NCBI RefSeq assembly: GCF_024580525.1
Contig: NZ_JANIKQ010000019.1
Coordinates: 1 to 61,215, forward strand
DNA: 61,215 nt
Source: Neisseria dentiae
Lineage (GTDB): Bacteria; Pseudomonadota; Gammaproteobacteria; Burkholderiales; Neisseriaceae
Direction: 5' to 3'
Made by a program: the position numbers and the translations under genes. A model generated the notes under the pieces. That model did not search any database. It was not told the origin of the DNA and saw nothing but the letters and a program-made list of their open reading frames with translations. Of the stretch, positions 36,716 through 47,112 are shown piece after piece (positions within the stretch are counted from its first letter, which is position 1; each line of letters opens with the position of its first letter).

Positions 36716-36929
36716 GATTCAGCTCCTTCAGTTCGCCTGCATCCAGCACTTGCAGTTTTTGTTCCACTTCGGCCAGTTTGGCTTGGCAGTATTTCACCAG
36801 TTCGTTGCCTTCCTGATAGGCGGCCAGTGCGTCTTCCAGCGGCATTTCGCTGCTCTGCATGGCCTGCGTGAGCGTTTCGAGGCGTTTTAAGGCTTCTTCA
36901 AAAGATTTTGGGGCGGCGGATTTTTTCAT
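36699..36929 (-). CDS. xseB: Exodeoxyribonuclease VII small subunit
   Basis: 76 aa from M-K-K-S-A-A-P (an in-frame start at 36950 would add 7 residues). Helical hairpin with [17 protein letters not shown] and [15 protein letters not shown], typical of XseB, which binds XseA in the single-strand exonuclease VII. Translationally coupled to ispA. Confidence 0.93.
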   Translation of the reverse strand: MKKSAAPKSFEEALKRLETLTQAMQSSEMPLEDALAAYQEGNELVKYCQAKLAEVEQKLQVLDAGELKELNLEQSE

Positions 36930-37046
36930 ATTGTTAAAGGGTTTGTGCAAAGGCGTTATTGTATAAGGGGGTGGACGGAAAAGCTATATTCGGGTTTTGC
37001 TACGGCTGATAAATGTGATGCAAATACCGTGATATTAAACACAATG

Positions 37047-37078
37047 AAAGGCCGTCTGAATATTTTCAGACGGCCTTT
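37047..37078 (-). terminator. DUS terminator after small exported protein gene
   Basis: 14-nt arms aaaggccgtctgaa and complement; T-rich on the minus strand. Confidence 0.75.
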
Positions 37079-37230
37079 AAAAACCTCAACTTAACTATTT
37101 AAATTTGAAATAACGAGGCATCAGCCGGATTTAACTTAAAGAAGATGATTTTGCAAACTGATACCGAAACAGTAAAACCGACAGAATATATTGCTAATTT
37201 TATGCCAAATTTAAATGGTTACCAAGCACT

Positions 37231-37485
37231 TTAACGGCTCTCTTGGCGGCCCAGGCTGCGGTAGCTGTTGCCTTCTTTGCTCGGTTCGTTGCTTTCATAA
37301 ACGAATTTCACACGGTCGTCTTCTTTGGCTGCGAGTTTCACGCCTTGGTATTGCACTTCTTTCAAACCGATAATTTCACCGGAATCGTTGCTGTGATCCA
37401 AACCGGTATAGGGTGTGCCTTCGGCACCGGCAACGGAAGCGGCGGCGGCAATAACGGCAGCAAAAGCAAGCATGGTTTTTTTCAT
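37231..37485 (-). CDS. Small exported protein, EVQYQGVKL family member 1
   Basis: 84 aa with a signal peptide (cleavage near residue 21, VAGA-EG). The mature part has EVQYQGVKL, AKEDDR, KFVYES and a Ser/Arg-rich tail. The same block occurs in the 114-aa protein at 48738, so the two are paralogues with different C-termini. Not recognised as a named family; RBS AAAGGAA. Likely periplasmic. Confidence 0.75.
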   Translation of the reverse strand: MKKTMLAFAAVIAAAASVAGAEGTPYTGLDHSNDSGEIIGLKEVQYQGVKLAAKEDDRVKFVYESNEPSKEGNSYRSLGRQESR

Positions 37486-37670
37486 GATAAGTTCCTTTCA
37501 ATCTATTCTTTAAGCAGTTAACGGATAACATCGGGAAGCATTGCTCTCTCGATGAAACGTATTCTAGGCGGCTAACATTAACTAATAAATATTATTTTTA
37601 TTGAAATACCATTTCCTAATAAGAAACAATGAAAAGGAAAAATTATGAAAGTTTCGGGTTGAACAAAACA

Positions 37671-37702
37671 AAAGGCCGTCTGAATGTTTTCAGACGGCCT
37701 TT
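37671..37702 (-). terminator. gnd terminator (DUS pair)
   Basis: 14-nt perfect arms, then T-rich sequence on the minus strand. Confidence 0.8.
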
Positions 37703-37726
37703 GCAGAAACAGGCTTTTACACCGGT

Positions 37727-39175
<1,449 letters not shown>

Positions 39176-39602
39176 CGGGAATCCTTTTGTTTGTGAATTG
39201 CAGCCGCTTACTTTAACCGATTAAGCGCGGTTAAACAATGTTTGCAGCGGGGTTTACACGTTTGTGAAACAGTGCGGAAGAAAGCATAACGATTTAATTA
39301 TTAAATAATAAAAAGACTTTGATTTTGAAGCCCGGGTACTGCTGTGGATAACCTGTTTTTACCGTTTTATTTCAAAATATTAAATTTGATAAAACCTTTT
39401 GGAAAACCCGCCCCGGGTGTTGCGGAAAATTGTGGATAGTTTGCCCTGAAAAACATTATTTGTGGAAAACGGGCGGATTGTGCACAGTTTTCAGACGGCC
39501 TTTTGCCGATAGATTAAATCCGGCTTCAACCGGCAGGCCGTCTGAAAAATCGGGTATAGTGCGGTTGTTCTAAAAAAGTTTTTCAGCCTGAAGGAGAAGA
39601 TT
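39176..39602. other. gnd-ggt divergent intergenic region
   Basis: AT-rich core (taattattaaataataaaa). Contains TGTGGATAA (39343-39351), TGTGGATAG (39431-39439) and a weaker tgtggaaaa, all DnaA-box-like, plus an inverted pair of DUS (about 39488 and 39535) before ggt. It shares the sequence order aaaaaga...ttttgaag...tgtggataa with the gapA upstream region. No gene seen. Confidence 0.45.
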
Positions 39603-41348
39603 ATGCCGTTAAAGCCCGTTTTGCTCGGCCTCTTGGCCGCGTTTTCCCTAACCGCCCACGCCTATCAGCCCGCACCCGCCGCAGAAAGCCATGCGCCCGA
39701 ACAGGGCACGGGCAAAACGGCGCAGCAGCTGGTTGAAGCCAAAGAGTTTATGGCGGCATCGGCCAACCCGCTGGCCACCGAAGCGGGTTATGAAGTGCTC
39801 AAGCGCGGCGGCAGCGCCATCGATGCCATGATTGCCATGCAAACCACGCTGAGTTTGACCGAGCCGCAGTCTTCGGGTTTGGGCGGCGGCGCATTTTTGG
39901 TGTATTGGGACAACCAAGCCAAAAAGCTCACCACCTTCGATGCGCGCGAAACCGCACCGCAGGCCGCCACGCCGCAGCTTTTTTTAGATGAAAACGGCAA
40001 ACCGCTCGAATTTATGCAGGCGGTGGTGGGCGGCCGTTCGGTGGGCGTGCCCGGCGTGCCCAAACTGTTGGAAGACGTGCACAAACGCTACGGCAAACTG
40101 CCGTGGAAAACTCTGTTTGCCAAACCGGTGGCCTTGGCCGAACGGGGTTTTGCCGTGTCGCCGCGCATGGCTAAATCCATCGAACAAAACCAGCAATATC
40201 TGCAACGCTATCCCGAAACCGCCGCTTATTTTCTGCCCGGCGGCAAACCGCCGGCAGCGGGCGACGTGTTGAAAAACCCGAAATTCGCCGCATCGGTGAA
40301 ACTTTTGGCGGCCAAAGGCAGCGCGCCGTTCTACCGCGGCAAGCCTGCCGAAAACATCATCAAAGCCGTGAACGGTGCGAAAGACAACCCCGGCAAAATC
40401 ACGGCGGCCGATTTGAGAAACTACCGCATTATCGAGCGCGAGCCGGTTTGCGCGCCTTACCGCGAATTTGAAATCTGCGGCATGGACGCGCCCAGCTCGG
40501 GCGGCATCGCGCTGGCGCAGATTTTCGGCGTGATGCGGCATTTCGACATGAAAGCCATGGGCGCAGGCAATATCCAAAGCTGGCGCGTGTTGGGTGATGC
40601 ATCGCGCCTGGCGTTTGCCGACCGCGATTATTATGTGGCCGATCCTGCCTTTGCCGACGTGCCGGTGCGTGCCATGCTGCATCCCGAATACCTGAAATTG
40701 CGTGCCGGTTTGATTGCAAACAGCTACGGCGCGCTGCCGCAGGTAAGTCCCGGCGGTTTCGCCCGTACGCAGGGCAAAGGGCAGGGCATGGAGCTGCCTT
40801 CCACCAGCCATATCGCGGTGGTGGATAAAGGTGGCAACGTGGTTTCGATGACCACTTCCATCGAAAACGCTTTCGGTTCCACCCTGATGGCCAACGGCTA
40901 CCTGCTCAACAACGAGTTAACCGATTTTGCGTTCAACCCCGTTGATGAAGAAGGCAAAACCGTGGCCAACAGCGTGGCCGGCGGCAAACGCCCGCGCTCT
41001 TCGATGGCGCCCACCATCGTGATGAAAAACGGCGAACCCTATATGGCCGTAGGTTCGCCCGGCGGCAGCCGCATTATCGGTTATGTGGCCAAAACCCTAA
41101 CCGCCCACATCGACTGGGGCATGGATATCCAAGCCGCCATCGACCTGCCCAATATGCTCAACCGCGGCAGCGCATATGAATTGGAAGAAAACAGCGCCGC
41201 CGCAGCGAAAGCCCCCGATTTGGAAAAACTGGGCTACAAAGTGCAGGTGCGCGATTTGAACTCGGGCGTGCAAGGCATCGTAATCGGTAAAAACGGCCTG
41301 CAAGGCGGTGCCGACCCGCGCAGGGAAGGCCGGGTGATGGGCGATTGA
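39603..41348 (+). CDS. ggt: Gamma-glutamyltranspeptidase
   Basis: Ntn-hydrolase that cleaves glutathione and gamma-glutamyl peptides, autoprocessed into two subunits. 581 aa with a signal peptide (cleavage near AHA-Y20), so periplasmic or secreted. The processing site and nucleophile is T401 in LPSTSHIAVVD; also GGGAFLVYWD, and SSMAPTIV and GSPGGSRII near the C-terminus. RBS AAGGAGA. In Neisseria GGT supports use of host peptides as cysteine or glutamate sources. Confidence 0.95.
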   Translation: MPLKPVLLGLLAAFSLTAHAYQPAPAAESHAPEQGTGKTAQQLVEAKEFMAASANPLATEAGYEVLKRGGSAIDAMIAMQTTLSLTEPQSSGLGGGAFLVYWDNQAKKLTTFDARETAPQAATPQLFLDENGKPLEFMQAVVGGRSVGVPGVPKLLEDVHKRYGKLPWKTLFAKPVALAERGFAVSPRMAKSIEQNQQYLQRYPETAAYFLPGGKPPAAGDVLKNPKFAASVKLLAAKGSAPFYRGKPAENIIKAVNGAKDNPGKITAADLRNYRIIEREPVCAPYREFEICGMDAPSSGGIALAQIFGVMRHFDMKAMGAGNIQSWRVLGDASRLAFADRDYYVADPAFADVPVRAMLHPEYLKLRAGLIANSYGALPQVSPGGFARTQGKGQGMELPSTSHIAVVDKGGNVVSMTTSIENAFGSTLMANGYLLNNELTDFAFNPVDEEGKTVANSVAGGKRPRSSMAPTIVMKNGEPYMAVGSPGGSRIIGYVAKTLTAHIDWGMDIQAAIDLPNMLNRGSAYELEENSAAAAKAPDLEKLGYKVQVRDLNSGVQGIVIGKNGLQGGADPRREGRVMGD

Positions 41349-41381
41349 TTGTGTAAATTAATTGGTTGTTTTTAAAAAGTA

Positions 41382-41414
41382 ACAGGCCGTCTGAAATATT
41401 TTCAGACGGCCTGT
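41382..41414 (+). terminator. ggt terminator (DUS pair)
   Basis: 15-nt perfect arms acaggccgtctgaaa and complement, 3-nt loop. Confidence 0.8.
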
Positions 41415-41503
41415 TTGCATTGTTGTTGACAGCTAAAATTTAAATAATATAAAATTTAAAATATATAAAAAAGTTTTTATATAAAATAATCAGGAGAAGA
41501 ACC

Positions 41504-42143
41504 ATGAAACAAAACGTAGGCGGCATCGATAAAGCCCCCCGCATCGCCGCAGGCGCATTATTAAAGGATATAAGCTGATATGGAAAAAGCCGTAAACTGC
41601 TTTGCCTGATTCGAACAGGATCATAAGGTGGCACAGCCAGCTTAACCTTTCCAGTAGGAAACCCGCAGTTACGGCTCTTCATAAAATACTAATCCCCGGG
41701 CAAATATAAGTCAATGATTGAAATAAAAATAGACAATCTGTTTGTAGTACAAAACCAAATCGAGCGGCTTGGGCAAGGTTTGGACGACAACCGCTATTTG
41801 TTGATGCGCAAATTGTCCGAAACAATGAGAGCCGCCGTTAATACCAATTTCCGACAAGGCGGCCGCCCGAAGTGGCTGGGGCTGAAATACCGCAACGGTA
41901 AGCTGCTGGTGGATGGCGGGCGTTTGCGTGACAGCGTTGTTGCCTATTCAGACAACGATACCGCCCTTGTCGGCACCAATATGGTTTATGCGGCCATCCA
42001 CAACTTCGATTGTTTTGGCGGCTGCCGGTGTCATCGGCTGGTGGGGCTGGCTGGGCATTGTGCCGTTGGTTACCGGCCTGCTGTCGAACTGCCCCCTGTA
42101 TCGGATTTTCGGCATCAACACCTGCCGCTTGGACAAGAAATAA
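41504..42143 (+). pseudogene. DUF2892 membrane protein gene split by a 445-bp insert
   Basis: The 5' part (41504-41563, RBS AGGAGAAG) encodes MKQNVGGIDKAPRIAAGALL, the usual start of DUF2892 (YgaP-type) proteins, then runs into foreign sequence and stops at 41576-41578. The 3' part resumes at about 42009 (I-V-L-A-A-A-G-V-I-GWWGWLGIVPL...NCPLYRIFGINTC). Joining both gives an intact 63-aa, two-TM protein, so the insert spans about 41564-42008. The insert carries a piece of a phage gene. Confidence 0.75.
41714..42008 (+). pseudogene. Fragment of a Mu-like phage virion morphogenesis gene
   Basis: The open frame reads into DUF2892 sequence out of frame and ends at 42151. Up to about residue 98 it looks like the N-terminal part of a Mu gpG-type virion morphogenesis protein (AAVNTNFRQGGRPKWLGLK, split from LLVDGGRLRDSVVAYS, then YAAIHNF). 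The rest of that protein is missing. No other phage genes are nearby; the 136 bp before it (41578-41713) hold no recognisable gene. Confidence 0.6.
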
Positions 42144-42149
42144 ATATCT

Positions 42150-42330
42150 GAGACCTTTGCAAAAAATACCTTAAGGCCGTCTGAAATGCTTAACACCGTC
42201 ATTCCCGCGTAGGCGGGAATCCAGATAGAAAAATTTTAAGTATTGATTAAATGAATACTTGGATACCAAGCGTCTGGATTCCCGCCTACGCGGGAATGAC
42301 GATAATCGGATGTTTCAGACGGCCTGAAGG
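42150..42330. repeat. dRS3/NIME-type repeat
   Basis: Starts with GAGACCTTTGCAAAA, has a DUS, and two dRS3 copies in inverted orientation (cgtcattcccgcgtagg... near 42200 and its complement near 42280), then a second DUS. Same layout as 58336-58531. Confidence 0.7.
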
Positions 42331-42340
42331 CAGTTTTGGA

Positions 42341-42544
42341 TGTAGGAAATTCCAGCGTTGTTTACACTTTCTGTTTTTTGCATGCAGACCCATTTTGGGA
42401 TTTTTGAGGGTTGTCAAGAATGCCGAAAGGCACGGCGAAGCCGCATCGTTCTTGAGAATGCTCAAAAATCACGAAACCATCATTCCAGCAAAAAATAAAA
42501 GTCGTTTAGCATAAAAAGTGTAAATAACCCGACCTTTTCCCACA
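42341..42544. mobile_element. 204-bp MITE of the IS at 34942
   Basis: Left end TGTAGGAAATTCCAGCG + TTGTTTACA and right end (complement) TGTGGGAAAAGGTCGGG + TTATTTACA match the IS ends, but the interior has no transposase sequence. Instead it has a hairpin (gatttttgag ... ctcaaaaatc). It abuts the IS5-family fragment. Confidence 0.7.
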
Positions 42545-42686
42545 ATTTTATTTGGTCGAGTTTCAATAAGGGAAAACGGTCGATGTGCTTGGCAATCATG
42601 GCTTGGGCGGTTTGTTGGAAGAAGGTGCTCATGAGAAATCCCCTAAATGTCTTGGAGGAGAATTTAGGGAATTTTGCAAAGGTCTC
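42545..42686 (-). mobile_element. Truncated 5' end of an IS5-family element
   Basis: Minus strand: terminal repeat GAGACCTTTGCAAAATTCC at 42686, then the transposase start (ATG at 42632; MSTFFQQTAQAMIAKH... to K-L-D-Q near 42552), where the MITE end cuts it off. Same sequence as the IS that begins at 61093. Confidence 0.85.
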
Positions 42687-42900
42687 AGACCGTCTGAATA
42701 CAATTAAGGCGGAACACCTGCCAAACACCGCTCCCCGCAGCCGGTTTAAAAAACAACACCGACCCAGTCAAAAAACCGAGCTGTAAGTTTTACCGCTGCC
42801 GCCCGTCTAAACAGATGTCGTGCACAACAGTTCGTGCCGGGTTCGCACCGATCCGTTTTTATGAAACCGGCCCGCTACCCCAACCGATAAGGAGAATCCC

Positions 42901-43422
42901 ATGAAAAAACTGCTCGCCGCTTTACTTTGCGCCGCTTCTTTCGGCGCCTGCGCCCAAACCGACATCATCGTGCCCGTGTCGCGGCTCGACATCGAAAAAG
43001 GCAACACCCCGATCGGTGAAATCCGCATCAGCCAAAGCAAATACGGCGCGGTATTCACCCCCAAACTGCAAGGCTTGAAAGCCGGAATTTACGGTTTTCA
43101 CGTTCACGAAAAACCCAGCTGCGCCCCAGCCGAAAGCAACGGCAAACTAACGGCCGGCATGGCTGCCGGCGGACACTGGGATCCGAAAAAAACCGGCGCC
43201 CACAAAGGCCCGTGGGATGACAGCGGACATTTAGGTGATTTGCCTGCATTGGCCGTGGCCGAAAACGGCCATATCCAACCCGTGGTTGCCCCGCGCATCA
43301 AAAACATCAACAGCCTGCGCGGGCACTCGCTGATGATTCACGCCGGCGGCGATAATTACAGCGACCACCCCGCCGCCTTGGGTGGCGGCGGCGCACGCAT
43401 GGCCTGCGGGGTGATCAAATAA
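42901..43422 (+). CDS. sodC: Superoxide dismutase [Cu-Zn]
   Basis: Periplasmic dismutase protecting against external superoxide. 173 aa with a signal sequence ([21 protein letters not shown] could be a lipobox). Metal ligands: GFHVHE (copper), GGHWDP, the zinc loop [10 protein letters not shown], and the C-terminal [17 protein letters not shown] with [14 protein letters not shown]. Cysteines of the structural disulfide are present (PSC, MAC). The N-terminal part differs from the meningococcal protein as I recall it. RBS AAGGAGAA. Confidence 0.94.
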   Translation: MKKLLAALLCAASFGACAQTDIIVPVSRLDIEKGNTPIGEIRISQSKYGAVFTPKLQGLKAGIYGFHVHEKPSCAPAESNGKLTAGMAAGGHWDPKKTGAHKGPWDDSGHLGDLPALAVAENGHIQPVVAPRIKNINSLRGHSLMIHAGGDNYSDHPAALGGGGARMACGVIK

Positions 43423-43460
43423 ACCGCACAAGGCAAAACCATTTGTTTGGTAGCCTTTTC

Positions 43461-43489
43461 GTCATACTTGGGCTTGATCCGAGTATGAC
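43461..43489. repeat. REP-like palindrome, copy 4
   Basis: GTCATACTTGGG and CCGAGTATGAC arms with the tail ATGTGTACTTTTT. Confidence 0.7.
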
Positions 43490-43541
43490 ATGTGTACTTT
43501 TTATTCAATTGGTTCGTATAGGCTCGTGCATAATTTTTAAA

Positions 43542-43586
43542 AATATTTCAGGCCGTCTGAAAAATATTCAGACGGCCTGAAATATT
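43542..43586. terminator. Long DUS terminator between sodC and the DegV gene
   Basis: 20-nt perfect arms (aatatttcaggccgtctgaa and complement), between convergent genes. Confidence 0.8.
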
Positions 43587-43653
43587 GGATAAAGCCCTTA
43601 CTGCAAAATAACTTAAACCCTCACGACACCCTGGCTTGCCACCGTTTTCCCAT

Positions 43654-44541
43654 TTATTCCGGCAAACGCTCCACAATGCCCACACCCACGGCGTTTAGGC
43701 CCAAATAAGCGCCGACCACGGGCGAAACGGGTATGCCGTGTTCCAAATGCAGGCCGGTTTTGGCGTGCAGCTTGCGGGCGAAACGCTGATAGAGTTGGTG
43801 ATCACCGCAGTAACCGCCCGACATCACCAGATGCGCGGGATTTTTGTCGGCCGTCATCACGATAACGGCTTCAATCAGGCGCTCTATCAATTGTTCGTCG
43901 TCCTGCACGCTGGCCAAATGCGACGTGCCTTTATGATTGAAACGCAAAACGGTTTTCAAACCCAACCAATCGTTAAACGCCGCGCCCATACGCAGCAGGC
44001 CGCCGGTTTTGATGAGTTGTGTCAGCGAATGCACGCCGAACAGGATTTCGCAGCGCGGTTTCAGCCTTTCGAGATAATCCACCACTTCTTCGGCCGTTTT
44101 GCCCGCTTTGAGCAGGCGCACAGCTTCAAGGGCGAAGAAGCCTTCGGGCATACAGGTGGTGCCGGTATCCACCACATAGATTTTCAACTTGTCGGCCATT
44201 GCCTCCGCCGCCCGGCGGATAACGGCGGCGCTTTCGCTCAGTTTGCCGCTGATGGTGGTTACAATAGCCTCTTCATAGCCCTGCGATTTCAGATATTGGA
44301 AAGTATCGAGCAGGCTTTGCATATCGGGCGGCGAAGTGGTGATTTTTTCTTCGGGCAGGCTGCGCATCTGCCCATAAAATTCTTCGGCTTTCAAGTCCAA
44401 GCCTTCGGCATAAGTTTGCCCGCCTATCTGTACGCTCAGGCGCAGCATATGAATCGGGCTGTTGCGGTCGAGTATGCTGTCGAGCATGCTGGTAGAAGTG
44501 GCCAAAACAGCGCAGCGGTAAAGTGAATATGAACCGGCCAC
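43654..44541 (-). CDS. DegV family (fatty-acid-binding) protein
   Basis: 295 aa, two-domain DegV fold that in Gram-positive FakB proteins binds a fatty acid. Conserved pieces: TTSPPDMQSLL, TTISGKLSESAAV (SGT/SGK loop), VVDTGTTCMPEG, and the closing SPVVGAYLGLNAVGVG. No FakA kinase gene is in the window, so lipid shuttling here is inference. It is followed by a repeat-bearing gap of 361 bp. Confidence 0.88.
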   Translation of the reverse strand: MAGSYSLYRCAVLATSTSMLDSILDRNSPIHMLRLSVQIGGQTYAEGLDLKAEEFYGQMRSLPEEKITTSPPDMQSLLDTFQYLKSQGYEEAIVTTISGKLSESAAVIRRAAEAMADKLKIYVVDTGTTCMPEGFFALEAVRLLKAGKTAEEVVDYLERLKPRCEILFGVHSLTQLIKTGGLLRMGAAFNDWLGLKTVLRFNHKGTSHLASVQDDEQLIERLIEAVIVMTADKNPAHLVMSGGYCGDHQLYQRFARKLHAKTGLHLEHGIPVSPVVGAYLGLNAVGVGIVERLPE

Positions 44542-44902
44542 GGTATCTCCCTTTATTATGTTGTCAAATAATCAAAATAAATATAAACGGTTTCAAATAA
44601 TGATAAACGGTATATTTTATTCTGTCTATGACAATAAACAAATTGTTTATTTCAAATTTGATTATTTAATGGCCGGCCGTATGGATTTTATATTTTTCAG
44701 ACGGCCTGATGCTTTGCGAGGCTATTTTGATGCTCAGCAAACAATTCTCTATCGTCATACTCGGGTTAGTACCGAGCATGACGGAATGATGACTAAGCAA
44801 TTGGTTTGAATTTAGTTTTACACGGTCGTAATGTGTTTTACAAAGGTTCCGGTTCACCGGTTTTCCGGCCTGCCGTTCGCACAGCGCACCCGTAGCAGTA
44901 TT
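44542..44902. other. AT-rich interval with REP-like copy
   Basis: Between the DegV gene and hprA. A lone DUS (about 44698-44708) and the palindrome at 44754-44782; otherwise AT-rich with no plausible gene. Confidence 0.5.
44754..44782. repeat. REP-like palindrome, copy 5
   Basis: GTCATACTCGGG and CCGAGCATGAC arms. Confidence 0.65.
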
Positions 44903-45853
44903 TCAAACTAGATTCTGCGGACGACCCGCCGCAAAACGGTTGATGTTTTCCACCAACATATCAAACAGGCGGTAGCGGGCTTCGGTGCTGCCCCAAGCCA
45001 TATGCGGCGTAACAATCAGGTTGGGCAGGCGCGCTTTGAGCAGCGGGTTGCTGTTGCGCGGCGGCTCTTCGGTAAGCACGTCGAAGCCTGCCCCGCCCAG
45101 CATGCCGTATTTCAACGCAGCCACCAGCGCGTGTTCGTCCACCAAACCGCCGCGCGCGCAGTTCACCAAAACCGCGCCGGGCTTCATCTGTTGCAGCTCG
45201 GCTTCGCCTATCATGCCTGCGGTTTGCTCCGTGAGCGGGCAGTGCAGCGAAATAACGTCGGCGCGGCGGATGGCTTCGTCAAACGCCACATACCCTTCGC
45301 GCACGCCGTCAGCGTGTTTGTGTTCGCCGAACAACACTGCCATGCCGAATGCGCGGGCATAACCGGCCAATGTGGCACCGATGCCGCCGCGTCCGAAAAT
45401 CACCAGCGTTTTGCCGTTCAAATCGCGCATGGGCGCGCCGAAATGGCAGAAAAACGGCGACCGCTCCCACACGCCGGCGGCAATGTCGCGCTGGTAGGCG
45501 GGCAGGTTGCGCATCAGCGCAATCATCAGCATAAACGCGTGTTCGGCCACCGAATCGTTGCCGTAGGCGCGGATATTGCACACCGCCACGCCCGCCGCTT
45601 TGGCCGCCGCCACATCAACGTTGTTCACACCCGTGGCCGCCACCGCAATCAGCTTTAACTGCGGGTTGGCGGCGATATGCCCGGCATCAATCACCACTTT
45701 GTTGGTAATCGCAATCTGTGCGCCTTGAAGGCGCTCCGCCGTGTTTTGCGGTTCGGTGTTGCCGTATTCGGCCAGTTCGTGTTGGAAATCAAAGCCAAAC
45801 GGTTTGTCCGCCAGCGTGTCGCGGTCGAGCGCAACGATTTTCAGCATTTCCAT
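44903..45853 (-). CDS. hprA: D-2-hydroxyacid dehydrogenase, glycerate dehydrogenase-like
   Basis: Reduces hydroxypyruvate or glyoxylate with NAD(P)H. 316 aa (or 314 from the second Met). Rossmann motif FGRGGIGATLAGYARAFG, catalytic Arg in NCARGGLVDEHAL, Glu further on, and the catalytic His in TPHMAWGS. The exact 2-oxoacid is not certain from sequence; the HprA assignment rests on overall resemblance. Confidence 0.85.
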   Translation of the reverse strand: MEMLKIVALDRDTLADKPFGFDFQHELAEYGNTEPQNTAERLQGAQIAITNKVVIDAGHIAANPQLKLIAVAATGVNNVDVAAAKAAGVAVCNIRAYGNDSVAEHAFMLMIALMRNLPAYQRDIAAGVWERSPFFCHFGAPMRDLNGKTLVIFGRGGIGATLAGYARAFGMAVLFGEHKHADGVREGYVAFDEAIRRADVISLHCPLTEQTAGMIGEAELQQMKPGAVLVNCARGGLVDEHALVAALKYGMLGGAGFDVLTEEPPRNSNPLLKARLPNLIVTPHMAWGSTEARYRLFDMLVENINRFAAGRPQNLV

Positions 45854-45982
45854 AATTATCCTTTACTATTGAATTTTTTAATCTGATAAAATTTAACTAA
45901 TTAAATATTGGCAGAATCAAATTTTTTAACCGCCGCCCCTCCGATATGATGCTAATCAATATCATTTCAGACGGCCTCTTAT

Positions 45983-46146
45983 TAGGGCCTGTCGACAATT
46001 AACGCAACGGCGGTATTTTTGGTCAAAATCCCCCGTCTGCGGCGTTAAAAATGCTCGCAAGGTGTTCAACCTTGCTGCGCTTTTTGCCTTGCATACGCGG
46101 TTTTTGCCTCAAAAAACCGCTTCGCCGGTCACGTCGACAGACCCTA
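45983..46146. mobile_element. 164-bp MITE-like element with GTCGAC ends
   Basis: Terminal inverted repeats TAGGGCCTGTCGAC and, at the other end, the complement of TAGGGTCTGTCGAC. The inside has a repeated motif (ctcgcaaggtgttcaaccttgc hairpin-like, split here for length) and no ORF of weight. It ends 21 bp before a small membrane gene, in place of its promoter. Confidence 0.6.
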
Positions 46147-46167
46147 GGCTCTTAAAAGGAACCCACC

Positions 46168-46395
46168 ATGTTGAAAACCATCACTTTCGCCATTCTACAC
46201 TTCGGCGTGGCATTCGGCGTAGCCTACGCCTTAACCGGCAGCATCGGCATTTCGGGCGCGGTGGCGTTAATCGAGCCGCTGGCCAACACGTTTGTGTTTT
46301 ATTTTCACGAAAAAGCGTGGAACCGCTACGAAAAAAAGAAAAACCTCCGCGCCGGCAAAAGCCGCTTTCCGCTGCACCAATGCGTGGGCAACTGA
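46168..46395 (+). CDS. DUF2061 family small membrane protein
   Basis: 75 aa, two TM helices (about 5-24 and 27-48) with GVAFGVAYALTGS and EPLANTFVFYFHEKAWNR, the DUF2061 signature. Function unknown. RBS AAAAGGAA. The MITE-like element stands immediately upstream. Confidence 0.8.
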   Translation: MLKTITFAILHFGVAFGVAYALTGSIGISGAVALIEPLANTFVFYFHEKAWNRYEKKKNLRAGKSRFPLHQCVGN

Positions 46396-46551
46396 TACCC
46401 GTTTTATAGCAAAACAACGCAAAACGATACTGCGTTGCCCCGCCTTGCCGTACTACTTGCACTGTCTGCGGCTTCGGCGCTTTGTCTCCTTTTGTGTTGT
46501 TTTACTATATGTTATGCTTGCCGCCCCCAATCCGATAACGAAAGCAGAGTC

Positions 46552-46878
46552 ATGAGCTTAATCATTGAAGACATCGAAACCGGCCACGGCAAAGAAGCCG
46601 TGAAAGGCAAAGAAATCACCGTGCACTACACCGGCTGGCTGGAAGACGGCACCAAATTCGATTCCAGCCTCGACCGCCGCCAACCGCTCACCATCACGCT
46701 GGGCGTGGGCCAAGTGATTGCAGGCTGGGACGAAGGTTTCGGCGGCATGAAAGAAGGCGGCAAACGCAAGCTGACCATTCCGCCCGAAATGGGCTACGGC
46801 GCGCGCGGCGCCGGCGGCGTGATTCCGCCCAACGCCACTTTGGTTTTTGAAGTGGAACTGCTGAAGGTTTACGAATAA
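46552..46878 (+). CDS. FKBP-type peptidyl-prolyl cis-trans isomerase
   Basis: 108 aa, a minimal one-domain [40 protein letters not shown], and [19 protein letters not shown] with the aromatic active-site residues (Tyr, Phe, Asp, Trp, Tyr, Phe) conserved. Start at 46552; an upstream in-frame start (46435) reads through promoter-like sequence (tatgttatgc) and is rejected. No signal peptide, so cytoplasmic. Confidence 0.93.
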   Translation: MSLIIEDIETGHGKEAVKGKEITVHYTGWLEDGTKFDSSLDRRQPLTITLGVGQVIAGWDEGFGGMKEGGKRKLTIPPEMGYGARGAGGVIPPNATLVFEVELLKVYE

Positions 46879-46908
46879 CCGGCGTGCGGTTCAAACAAAC
46901 CGCAACTT

Positions 46909-46960
46909 TTGCAAAGCTTGAGGCCGTCTGAAAGTTTTCAGACGGCCTCAAGCTTTGCAA
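46909..46960 (+). terminator. Long DUS terminator after the FKBP gene
   Basis: 25-nt perfect arms (ttgcaaagcttg + aggccgtctgaaa and complement), 2-nt loop. Confidence 0.85.
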
Positions 46961-46989
46961 GCCATATCGGCATTTTAAACTTCTGCCCC

Positions 46990-47062
46990 GTATCCGGGCT
47001 TGGTTCGAGTATCTTAATTGTTTCAAAAAATGAAAGATGCTCGGGCCAAGCCCGGGTATAAC
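46990..47062. repeat. REP-like palindrome, copy 6 (split pair)
   Basis: Two half-palindromes (gtatccgggcttggttcgag and gctcgggccaagcccgggta) in opposite orientation, separated by about 25 bp; the same paired form is seen near 54206 and 59403. Confidence 0.65.
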
Positions 47063-47112
47063 GGCGGTTGGATATTTCAGACGGCCTTAAGGCATTTCTA
47101 AAAAACCCCAAC

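Noticed and set aside
41440..41682. 80-aa minus-strand ORF before the phage fragment
   Set aside because: Crosses the junction between chromosome and insert and runs through the AT-rich promoter of the DUF2892 gene; no RBS.
41504..42151. A resident prophage
   Set aside because: Only one truncated Mu-like gene fragment; no integrase, repressor, head or tail genes on either side.
46435..46551. N-terminal hydrophobic extension of the FKBP, which would look like a signal peptide
   Set aside because: No RBS at 46435, and the stretch contains promoter-like sequence; the conserved FKBP begins at 46552.
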